This document shows positions 36,308 to 44,012 of a stretch of DNA of 64,000 nucleotides, piece by piece. The translations under genes and the position numbers were made by a program. The notes under the pieces are model-generated. The model saw only the letters and a program-made list of their open reading frames with translations. It searched no databases and had not been told where the DNA came from. The stretch comes from Bacteroidota bacterium (lineage in GTDB: Bacteria; Bacteroidota; Bacteroidia; Chitinophagales; Chitinophagaceae), in the NCBI GenBank assembly GCA_018266555.1, contig JAFEAF010000003.1:1-64000 (forward strand), in the 5' to 3' direction. The number at the start of each line of letters is the position of its first letter. Position 1 is the first letter of the stretch.

Positions 36308-37246
36308 ATGAAAACTAAAATCCTTGTATTAGCCGTACTAACGTTTTGCACGGCTCTTATTTTCACCGCTTGCCAGAAAGACTCTTCTACAACAAAGACA
36401 TCTGATGAATCTACACAAGTATCTACCGAGGCCGATGATCAATCCACAGTTTCAAACGAATCAGACGATGCAGCTAATGACGCTGAAACTATGGTAGAAG
36501 CCAGTGCTTCTTTTTCGGGCCGTGGCTATGATGTTCAATCTCTCATTTGCGATGCCACAGTGGTAGCCGATACCAGCAGTAATACATGGTCTCTCACCTT
36601 CACTTTCAATGGTAGTGCAAGTTGTTTCGATAATCGTACCCGTACTGGTGTTATTGTGGTTTCTATGCCTTCAAATACACGTTGGAAAAATGCTGGGGCA
36701 GCAATTACCGTTACGTTCCAGAATTATAAAGTAACCCGTAAAGCAGATCAAAAGAGTGTCACTCTTAATGGTGCGATCACTTGTACCAATGTATCTGGCG
36801 GCTTATTACTTAACCTTGCATCTTTGCATACAATCACTCACACCATTACCAGCACTACCATGTCCATAACATTTGATGATGGTACTCAGCGTACATGGCA
36901 GATTGCAAAACAAAGAACATTTACTTACGATGGCGGATATGTAATTACTTCCACAGGTATGCATACGGATGGAAACACTACAGGGATTGCTATCTGGGGA
37001 ACTAACCGTTACGGAAAAGATTTTACATGGCAAATTACCCAACCCATCGTTGTTCGTCAGAATTGTGATTTCAGGGTGGTGAGTGGCCAGGTAATAAATA
37101 CAAGGCCGGGTGCTACTGCTACTGCTACTTTTGGATTAGATGCTTCTGGTAATCCAACCTCTTGCCCGGGAACAGGTCATTATTATATGAAAATTGTCTG
37201 GGTTAATTCCAATGGAGTTAGCGCAACTGTAATCTTACCTTATTAA
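36308..37246 (+). CDS. Putative lipoprotein, Ser/Thr-rich, unknown function
   Basis: A 312-residue protein with a lipoprotein signal (MKTKILVLAV start, lipobox FTAC at about residues 19-22). A disordered Ser/Thr/Asp/Glu-rich segment (about 23-66) precedes a beta-rich body with four cysteines (CDATVV, ASCFDN, ITCTNV, QNCDF). Proteins of this look are common in Chitinophagaceae and lack an assigned function. It stands alone between two terminators. Confidence 0.75.
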   Translation: MKTKILVLAVLTFCTALIFTACQKDSSTTKTSDESTQVSTEADDQSTVSNESDDAANDAETMVEASASFSGRGYDVQSLICDATVVADTSSNTWSLTFTFNGSASCFDNRTRTGVIVVSMPSNTRWKNAGAAITVTFQNYKVTRKADQKSVTLNGAITCTNVSGGLLLNLASLHTITHTITSTTMSITFDDGTQRTWQIAKQRTFTYDGGYVITSTGMHTDGNTTGIAIWGTNRYGKDFTWQITQPIVVRQNCDFRVVSGQVINTRPGATATATFGLDASGNPTSCPGTGHYYMKIVWVNSNGVSATVILPY

Positions 37247-37271
37247 TTTTATTCATAAAAATATTTATAGA

Positions 37272-37306
37272 AAACCGTTCAGCTCTTAAGCGGACGGTTT
37301 TTTTTA
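37272..37306 (+). terminator. Rho-independent terminator after the lipoprotein gene
   Basis: Stem aaaccgt (37272-37278) with acggttt (37294-37300), T tract to 37305. It ends 20 bp before hutI. Confidence 0.85.
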
Positions 37307-37325
37307 TTATTCCTATCTTTCAGGT

Positions 37326-38567
37326 ATGGCGGTTACACTTTTTACAAATATCAAACAGCTTGCAGGTATAAGAACTGAAAACAAATTGCTTCGTGGAAAA
37401 GAGCTTGCTGAGTTGAACGTTATTGAAAATGCTTTCCTTATTATTGAAAACGGTATAATCTCTTCTTTTGGGGAAATGAAAAACATTTCTCCTTCAGCAC
37501 TTAAAATAAAAAAACAGGTAAATGCATCAGGACAGTTGGTGCTTCCATGCTGGTGCGATTCACATACTCATATCGTTTATGCAGCCAGCCGGGAAGAAGA
37601 GTTTGTTGATAAATTAAAAGGGATGAGTTATGCTGAAATTGCAGCAAAAGGAGGAGGTATTTTGAATACTGCAAAAAAATTAAATGCCGCCTCTGAAGAT
37701 GAACTATTCAATGCTGCATGGAAAAGGTTGGAGGAAGTGAGCAGGCTCGGTACCGGCGCCATTGAAATAAAAAGCGGTTATGGTTTATCGGTAGAAGGCG
37801 AACTGAAAATGCTACGGGTTATCAAAAAGCTAAAAGAAAAATCCAATTTATCAATTAAAACTACTTTTCTTGGAGCGCATACATATCCATTAGAGCTAAA
37901 AGATAATCACCAAAAATATATTGATAGTATCATCCATGAAATGTTGCCAGTTATTGCTAAAGAAAAACTGGCAGATTTTATAGATGTGTTTTGTGAAAAA
38001 GGATTTTTTTCCCCTGGGGAAACAGAAATTATTTGTAAAGCAGGAATGAAATATGGTTTAAAGCCTAAACTTCATGTGAACCAGATGAATTCAATCGGGG
38101 GAATTGAAACAGGAATAAAACTGGATGCAATTTCGTTAGATCATCTGGAAACTATGACGGATGCAGAAATCATAAAACTTTCAAATTCTAATTCCATAGG
38201 GACACTTTTACCTACGGCTGCTTTTTTTCTTCGTATGCCTTTTCAGCCGGCAAGAAAATTAATAGATACAAATGCGGCTATAGCTTTAGCCAGTGATTAT
38301 AATCCCGGTTCTTCTCCAAGCGGGAATATGAACCTGGTCATTGCTATGAGTTGCATTCAAATGAAAATGCTTCCGGAAGAAGCCATTAATGCGGCAACTA
38401 TTAATGGAGCTTATGCCATGGAGATAGAAAATGAAACAGGAAGTATCACAATCGGGAAGAGGGCAGATCTTATAATTACTAAACCGGTTTCATCGGTTTC
38501 ATATTTGCCTTACTCATTTGGAACAAACCTGATTGACAAAGTATTGATCAATGGAAATCCGGTTTAA
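37326..38567 (+). CDS. hutI: Imidazolonepropionase
   Basis: A 413-residue amidohydrolase that opens imidazolone-5-propionate to N-formimino-L-glutamate, the third step of histidine degradation. The zinc motif CDSHTHIVYAASREEEF, EIKSGYGLS, FLGAHTYP, HVNQMNSIGG and LASDYNPGSSPSGNM are all family signatures. Complete length. The next step is provided by ftcD about 3.8 kb away; hutH and hutU are not in this window. Confidence 0.97.
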   Translation: MAVTLFTNIKQLAGIRTENKLLRGKELAELNVIENAFLIIENGIISSFGEMKNISPSALKIKKQVNASGQLVLPCWCDSHTHIVYAASREEEFVDKLKGMSYAEIAAKGGGILNTAKKLNAASEDELFNAAWKRLEEVSRLGTGAIEIKSGYGLSVEGELKMLRVIKKLKEKSNLSIKTTFLGAHTYPLELKDNHQKYIDSIIHEMLPVIAKEKLADFIDVFCEKGFFSPGETEIICKAGMKYGLKPKLHVNQMNSIGGIETGIKLDAISLDHLETMTDAEIIKLSNSNSIGTLLPTAAFFLRMPFQPARKLIDTNAAIALASDYNPGSSPSGNMNLVIAMSCIQMKMLPEEAINAATINGAYAMEIENETGSITIGKRADLIITKPVSSVSYLPYSFGTNLIDKVLINGNPV

Positions 38568-38589
38568 AAAATTTCACTTATTTTAATTT

Positions 38590-39819
38590 ATGGGTCAATT
38601 AAATACTGAAGAAATACTGATTACGCTTTGCAGCCTGGTGGTATTGTCCTATGTATTTTCAATTATCAGCCGATATTTCCGTGTTCCTTCTGTTTTACTG
38701 CTTCTGTTCGCAGGGATTGTATTTCGGATAGTTGCTGACAAATATGGCGTGCAAATAAATTTATCAGAAAAGATTATTGAATCTCTTGGCGAAGTCGGAA
38801 TAATTATGATAGTACTGGAAGCGGGACTTGATCTGAAACTGGGAAAAGAAAAAGTAAACCTGATCAGGGATTCGTTTTTGTCGGCATTAGTAATAATGGT
38901 TGTATCTACCGGATTAGTTACAGGCATTCTTTATTACTGGTTGCAGGAGCCGGTACATCAATGTATCGTTTATGCAATTCCTCTCTCTATAATGAGTAGT
39001 TCGATCGTTATTCCAAGTCTTCATCCACTGACAGAACAGAAAAAAGAGTTTTTGGTGTATGAAGCTTCTTTTTCAGATATCATTGGGGTCCTTGCTTTCA
39101 ATTATTTTACTGCAGAAAATACTTTAACGTGGAAGTCGGTTGCAGTTTTCAGTGGTAATTTAGCTATTTCTGTTTTACTCTCTGTTTTATTATCCTTTTT
39201 ATTATTTGCCATATTGGCGAAAACAAAAATGAATATCAAGTTCTTTCTCATTTTTGCATTACTCGTACTTATTTATTCCGGTGGTAAAATGCTTCAGCTC
39301 CCTTCGTTGCTTATTATTCTTATTTTCGGATTACTCATTAACAACTGGGATAAAGTCCTGGTGAAAAAGCTGCAACATTTATTCCCTAACAATGAAGTGG
39401 AAAAACTCAGGCACCTGCTTCATTCCATTACTGCTGAATCTTCATTTCTTATCCGTACTTTTTTCTTCGTACTTTTTGGTTTTTCCATATCATTGAAATT
39501 CTTTAAAGATGGAGAAATCATCATGGTGGGCAGTGTACTTGTAATAGCATTGTTCCTCGTCCGTTTATTGTATCTGAAATTTTTTGTAAAAACAAATGTT
39601 TTCCCGGAATCTTATTTTATTCCAAGGGGGCTGGTTACGATTGTTCTATTTTATAAAATACCAGCCCACCTGAAATTGGGCTCCTTTAACGATGGTATAC
39701 TTTTCTATATTATCCTAGTGACAGGTATTATAATGACCTTAGCAATGATTTTTTATAAAAAAAAGCCGGAACAAATTGTGGAAGAAGAACAATTTGCGGA
39801 ACGTAACGATGGATTCTGA
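38590..39819 (+). CDS. Cation:proton antiporter (CPA family)
   Basis: A 409-residue inner membrane protein with about eleven hydrophobic helices. The segment SRYFRVPSVLLLLFAGIVFR starts the antiporter core, IIMIVLEAGLDLKLG is the CPA-type helix with conserved acidic residues, and YEASFSDIIGVLAFNY holds the Asp of the ion site. GLVTIVLFYKIP is the conserved late helix. It lacks a C-terminal TrkA domain. Located 22 bp after hutI, so possibly co-transcribed; the link to histidine use is unclear. Confidence 0.87.
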   Translation: MGQLNTEEILITLCSLVVLSYVFSIISRYFRVPSVLLLLFAGIVFRIVADKYGVQINLSEKIIESLGEVGIIMIVLEAGLDLKLGKEKVNLIRDSFLSALVIMVVSTGLVTGILYYWLQEPVHQCIVYAIPLSIMSSSIVIPSLHPLTEQKKEFLVYEASFSDIIGVLAFNYFTAENTLTWKSVAVFSGNLAISVLLSVLLSFLLFAILAKTKMNIKFFLIFALLVLIYSGGKMLQLPSLLIILIFGLLINNWDKVLVKKLQHLFPNNEVEKLRHLLHSITAESSFLIRTFFFVLFGFSISLKFFKDGEIIMVGSVLVIALFLVRLLYLKFFVKTNVFPESYFIPRGLVTIVLFYKIPAHLKLGSFNDGILFYIILVTGIIMTLAMIFYKKKPEQIVEEEQFAERNDGF

Positions 39820-39829
39820 TTTTTTAAGT

Positions 39830-40336
39830 TTATTGCTTATCAAACACTGACTTTGTGGAAATATCTCCAAAAGACGAAGATGAATTGGTTTCCAGGACCA
39901 GGGTTTTGCCATCATCTGTCATATCCCATTTCTCAGTACCATCTATTTCTATCTGCTGGCCGTTGAAATCGAGATGCAGCTTAAAAGTTACGGTGAAAGT
40001 TTTTCCGTCATCTGCCCATTTTAAGGAAGCTATCTTTTTTGAATCGCCCATCAGGTTAGTCTGGCATTCTTTTCCGTCAAAGGTCAGCGTTTCGTGTGTT
40101 GTAATATCTTCTCCATCCATAGAAGGAGAGGTTCGGCTAATGGCGATGGAATCATTGCTTTGAAGAGTTGTGATAGAGCGAGTAGCAAAATTTGCATATT
40201 GGCCCAAATCGCTTTTACTTTCATTTAATTTCCAATCGCCGGAAAAATTTAAACGATCGGGTTTTGAAGTAAATGAAAAAAGACATACAGGGGCTATTAG
40301 CAGAATAAGCAGTTGCTTCAGAATGATTTTATTCAT
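39830..40336 (-). CDS. Secreted lipocalin-like protein, unknown function
   Basis: A 168-residue exported protein (signal peptide MNKIILKQLLILLIAPVCLF). The mature part starts with LNFSGDWKLNESKSDLG, a pattern seen in many small Bacteroidota and Acidobacteriota beta-barrel proteins that resemble lipocalins, and continues as alternating strands with charged turns. No catalytic motif. It converges on the antiporter gene with 10 bp between stop codons. Confidence 0.72.
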   Translation of the reverse strand: MNKIILKQLLILLIAPVCLFSFTSKPDRLNFSGDWKLNESKSDLGQYANFATRSITTLQSNDSIAISRTSPSMDGEDITTHETLTFDGKECQTNLMGDSKKIASLKWADDGKTFTVTFKLHLDFNGQQIEIDGTEKWDMTDDGKTLVLETNSSSSFGDISTKSVFDKQ

Positions 40337-40527
40337 ACAAAATAATTTTGACGTTAAATATAGGTAGAAGATTTTAATTCAGCTACGGGCTTCGTTCCTA
40401 TAGATGAAATAATAATTTACTTCTTTCTATCAGGCTCTTTCTACCACTCATAAAAAGTATTCCGGACCATTCAATTAAGTACTAACTTTAGTATCCCAAA
40501 AAAATTATTAACTAAAAACACATTACA

Positions 40528-41067
40528 ATGAAAAACAGTTTCTTGAAATATTGTCTCATCTTGACAATAGGTGCATTGGCATTGTCTTCTACAGTTTTTG
40601 CCCAGGGCGATAAATCTAAAAGAGCAAGCCCACCCGCCACCGCAACTGGAAAAATTGGTGAGGCAACCCTTACTATAAATTACAGCAGCCCTTCAGTAAA
40701 AGGAAGAAAGATTTGGGGCGATTTGGTTCCTTATGATAAAGTCTGGAGGGCCGGTGCTAACGAAGCCACTATTTTTACTACAGATAAAGACATCAAAGTT
40801 GAAGGAAAATCTTTACCAGCCGGGAAATATAGTTTGTATGCAATTCCGGGTGAAAAAGTATGGACGATCATCCTGAATTCTCAAACCGGGCAATGGGGTA
40901 TCAAGATGGATGGTGAAACAACAGATGACCCTGCAAAAGATGTATTAAAAGTTACTGTGAAGCCGATGAAGGCTAAAAGCTTTACAGAGCATTTGACTTA
41001 TTCAGTGGGCAAAAGCGGTTTTGCCCTTGTTTGGGAAAATGTAGATGTACCGGTGTCTGTAAAATAA
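40528..41067 (+). CDS. DUF2911 domain-containing secreted protein
   Basis: A 179-residue exported protein; the signal peptide ends near TVFAQG. The DUF2911 domain is clear: INYSSPSVKGRKIWGDLVPY, KVWRAGANEATIFTTDKDI, LPAGKYSLYAIPGE and WTIILN. Function is unknown for the family, which is widespread in Bacteroidota. Followed by a strong terminator. Confidence 0.93.
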   Translation: MKNSFLKYCLILTIGALALSSTVFAQGDKSKRASPPATATGKIGEATLTINYSSPSVKGRKIWGDLVPYDKVWRAGANEATIFTTDKDIKVEGKSLPAGKYSLYAIPGEKVWTIILNSQTGQWGIKMDGETTDDPAKDVLKVTVKPMKAKSFTEHLTYSVGKSGFALVWENVDVPVSVK

Positions 41068-41086
41068 ATTTTCAGAAAGTAGATTT

Positions 41087-41125
41087 TCCTGCCGGAGCTT
41101 TTGAAACTCTGGCAGGATTTTTTTT
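41087..41125 (+). terminator. Rho-independent terminator after the DUF2911 gene
   Basis: Stem tcctgcc (41087-41093) with ggcagga (41111-41117), then eight T. Confidence 0.9.
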
Positions 41126-41285
41126 AGTTCTAAGATATCATTTAGATAAAAATCAGTCATCAGGCAACAGGAAGTTGACAAATTAATGATTGAGACAGCG
41201 CAAAGAAATTTAAGGACGAAATTTTTGTTATTCGCCTCGCACTTTTAATAAATATATTCTAATGGAGTAGTAAATGAAAGCGGGA

Positions 41286-41567
41286 CTACTTTTTCATCGC
41301 ATTTTTTATAAACCCTACTATAGCCATAAGAATACCGCCTCCTACACCGCCACCAAGAATATTGGACAAAATACTTCCAATATCAAGCGAACCACTGCCT
41401 GTTGAAATACCGAGTGGGCCCAGAAGTTGTCCTCCAAGTCCGCCACCTAAAATTCCAACAATGGAGTTTCCAATAGTTCCCAATGAAAATTTTTTCATCA
41501 GTCCGCCTGCGACATTACCACCTACGGCACCGCCGGCTAATTGAATAATGAGAGGTAAAATAGCCAT
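41286..41567 (-). CDS. Small glycine-rich membrane protein
   Basis: A 93-residue protein made almost wholly of Gly, Ile, Leu and Val with three hydrophobic stretches and a basic C-terminus (KNAMKK). It has no cysteine, no lipobox and no recognised domain. Its repetitive Gly-Gly pattern (GGGLGGQLLG, NILGGGVGGG) suggests a membrane-inserted helical hairpin. Both frames are open here, but the minus-strand composition and start context are the better choice. Function unknown. Confidence 0.6.
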   Translation of the reverse strand: MAILPLIIQLAGGAVGGNVAGGLMKKFSLGTIGNSIVGILGGGLGGQLLGPLGISTGSGSLDIGSILSNILGGGVGGGILMAIVGFIKNAMKK

Positions 41568-41678
41568 AATATTTGGTTTTGGTTATGCTAAATATATTAC
41601 TCATTTATGAAATTTCAATATTTTTTTACATGGATTGTGAAGTAGATTTAAGTATCATCAAACAGGATAAAAAACCTA

Positions 41679-41739
41679 ATCCGGTTAGATTTTTTTAAGA
41701 GCTTTTTTTTAAAACTTAGATTGCAACAATTAACCGGAT
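41679..41739 (-). terminator. Candidate terminator downstream of the minus-strand lipoprotein gene
   Basis: A 9-bp inverted repeat (atccggtta 41679-41687, taaccggat 41731-41739) spans 43 nt and, read on the minus strand, is followed by taggttttttat. It is long-looped, so only a candidate. Confidence 0.3.
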
Positions 41740-41761
41740 GAAACTAATGCCTGGATTAAGG

Positions 41762-42235
41762 TTATTGATTCTTGGTAGATTCAACCAACATATTTAAGTC
41801 GGGTACGAGGTACGAAAGATCAATGTCAGCGCCGCTGAAATTTTTGGTAGATCCATAATCCAAACCACTAAATATTTTTTTGCCACTTTGATACAAGCTG
41901 ATCTCTTTGGTGCTTCCTCCATCTGGTATTTTACTTTTATCAATGGATCCCTCTACTTTTAAATTGCTTACTCTTTGTTTGACGGTCTCAAATTCCTCTT
42001 TAGTAAAAGACCAGTCTTTTTTGAGCAGGGTATCGCCATAGCTATGAATAGCGAGGTGGAGCGTATTGGGGGTGACGGATATTCTGAATCCTCTGTAATA
42101 CTGCGGCGCTACGGACGATGGATAAAACGAATATTCGACCATATCTGTATTGCTTATGTCTTTTTTATTTCCCTGGGATTCGCAGGCAACAAGAGTTAAT
42201 AATAATGCTGATATAGAAATTAAGTTTTTGGTCAT
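41762..42235 (-). CDS. Putative lipoprotein, unknown function
   Basis: A 157-residue protein with a lipoprotein signal MTKNLISISALLLTLVAC, cysteine at residue 18. The mature body (SFTKEEFETVKQRVSNLKV, SLYQSGKKIFSG) has mixed alpha/beta character and no recognised domain. I started at 42235 because the 11 codons upstream do not fit a signal peptide. It is divergent from ftcD. Confidence 0.7.
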   Translation of the reverse strand: MTKNLISISALLLTLVACESQGNKKDISNTDMVEYSFYPSSVAPQYYRGFRISVTPNTLHLAIHSYGDTLLKKDWSFTKEEFETVKQRVSNLKVEGSIDKSKIPDGGSTKEISLYQSGKKIFSGLDYGSTKNFSGADIDLSYLVPDLNMLVESTKNQ

Positions 42236-42359
42236 ACCCGATATTTGAAATTGAAAATACATAAACATATCTGGAAAATAGAGAACGATAAGAAATATTT
42301 TTCAGGATGAGTTTTATAAAAAAATTCCTCTTATATCTGCTCTACAATATCTTCGCAGT

Positions 42360-44012
42360 ATGAAACAACTAATAGAATGTGTTCCCAATTTCAGCGAAGG
42401 GAATGATATGGGTATCATTAAGCAAATAACAGATCAGATAGAATCAGTGGAAGCTGTTCGCTTGCTGAATGTAGATCCGGGAAGAGCTACAAACCGTACA
42501 GTAGTAACATTTGTTGGTGAGCCGCAACCTGTGATAGAAGCAGCTTTTCGTGCTATTAAAAAGGCCGGTGAGCTTATTGACATGAGTAAACATAAAGGGG
42601 AACATCCGAGAATGGGGGCCACCGATGTATGCCCATTAATTCCGATCGCAAATATTACAATGGAAGAAACGGCAAAGGTTGCACAGCAATTAGCAAAAAG
42701 AGTGGGGGAGAAATTGCATATCCCGGTTTATCTATATGAAGCTGCTCAACCCAATAAAGAGCGGAACAATCTTTCCGTGATCCGAGCCGGCGAGTATGAA
42801 GGATTTTTCAAAAAAATAAAAGAACCAAAATGGAAACCTGATTTTGGACCCCAGGAATTTGATGCAAAAAGAGGCGGAACTGTTATCGGGGCCAGGGATT
42901 TTTTAGTAGCATATAATGTTAATCTGAATACAACTTCTGTTCGTCGTGCCAATGCCGTTGCTTTTGATGTAAGGGAAGCCGGACGAAATGTAGAAGAAAA
43001 TGGAAAAAAAATAAACAAACCGGGCTCATTGAAATCCGTCAAAGCGATTGGCTGGTTTATTGAAGAATATGGCATCGCACAAATATCAATGAATCTTACT
43101 AATATCAATATTACGCCGGTGCATATTGCATTTGATGAAGTATGTAAAAAAGCAAATGATCGGGGTATCCGTGTTACCGGAAGTGAATTGGTGGGGTTAA
43201 TTCCCCTGAAAGCGATGACCGATGCCGGAAAATTTTTTTTGCAAAAACAAAAACGTTCAACAGGCGTTTCAGAGAAAGAGCTGATTCGTATTGCCGTGAA
43301 GTCAATGGGATTGGATGAATTGTCTCTATTTAAACCGGAAGAAAAAATAATTGAATATATGCTACACAATCCCGAAGACAATAAATTAGTGAGCATGACA
43401 CTTACTGATTTTGCTGATGAGACTGCAAGTGAAAGCCCGGCGCCGGGCGGCGGTTCTATTGCAGCATATATCGGTTCCCTGGGTGCATCACTGGCCACGA
43501 TGGTTGCAAATCTTTCTTCGCACAAAAAAGGCTGGGATGACCGTTGGGAAGAATTTAGTGCATGGGCAGAGAAGGGTCAGCAATATAAAGATGAATTGTT
43601 GCGTTTGGTAGACCAGGATACAAAAGCGTTCAACAGAATCATGGAGGCTTTTTCATTGCCTAAAGGAACGGATGACGAAAAGAAAATTCGCAAAGAAGCA
43701 ATACAAAACGCTACGAAGATGGCCATTGAAATTCCGTTTAAAGTGATGCAAGCCGCTTTTGCAAGTATGGAAGTTATAAAAGCTATGGCAGAGAATGGAA
43801 ATCCTAATTCAGTTTCTGATGCAGGTGTAGGTGCCTTGTGTGCCCGATGCGCCGTGATGGGAGCATTTCTGAATGTGCGAATCAATGCTGCCGGTTATGA
43901 TGATAAAAAATTTACTGCTGAAATTCTTGAAAAAGGGAAAGAGATCGAATTCAAAACTATCAATTTGGAAGGAGAGATACTGAAGATAGTTGAATCAAAA
44001 ATTGAGGCTTAA
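42360..44012 (+). CDS. ftcD: Bifunctional glutamate formimidoyltransferase / formimidoyl-THF cyclodeaminase
   Basis: A 550-residue fusion. The N-terminal transferase domain (about 1-300) opens with LIECVPNFSEGND and carries NVDPGRATNRTVVTFVG, HKGEHPRMGATDVCPLIP and IGARDFLVAYNVNL. The C-terminal cyclodeaminase (about 345-550) has SESPAPGGGSIAAYIGSLGA. Together they move the formimino group of N-formiminoglutamate to tetrahydrofolate and release ammonia, the last steps of histidine degradation begun by HutI. The fused form is like the mammalian enzyme. Its stop codon overlaps that of the convergent ABC-F gene. Confidence 0.96.
   Translation: MKQLIECVPNFSEGNDMGIIKQITDQIESVEAVRLLNVDPGRATNRTVVTFVGEPQPVIEAAFRAIKKAGELIDMSKHKGEHPRMGATDVCPLIPIANITMEETAKVAQQLAKRVGEKLHIPVYLYEAAQPNKERNNLSVIRAGEYEGFFKKIKEPKWKPDFGPQEFDAKRGGTVIGARDFLVAYNVNLNTTSVRRANAVAFDVREAGRNVEENGKKINKPGSLKSVKAIGWFIEEYGIAQISMNLTNINITPVHIAFDEVCKKANDRGIRVTGSELVGLIPLKAMTDAGKFFLQKQKRSTGVSEKELIRIAVKSMGLDELSLFKPEEKIIEYMLHNPEDNKLVSMTLTDFADETASESPAPGGGSIAAYIGSLGASLATMVANLSSHKKGWDDRWEEFSAWAEKGQQYKDELLRLVDQDTKAFNRIMEAFSLPKGTDDEKKIRKEAIQNATKMAIEIPFKVMQAAFASMEVIKAMAENGNPNSVSDAGVGALCARCAVMGAFLNVRINAAGYDDKKFTAEILEKGKEIEFKTINLEGEILKIVESKIEA

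Noticed and set aside
42348-42355. TATCTTCG before ftcD as a promoter
   Set aside because: One mismatch and too close to the start codon for a normal leader.
42746-43525. 259-codon antisense frame inside ftcD
   Set aside because: It lies wholly opposite a well-conserved enzyme gene, has no family motif and mirrors the codon pattern of ftcD.
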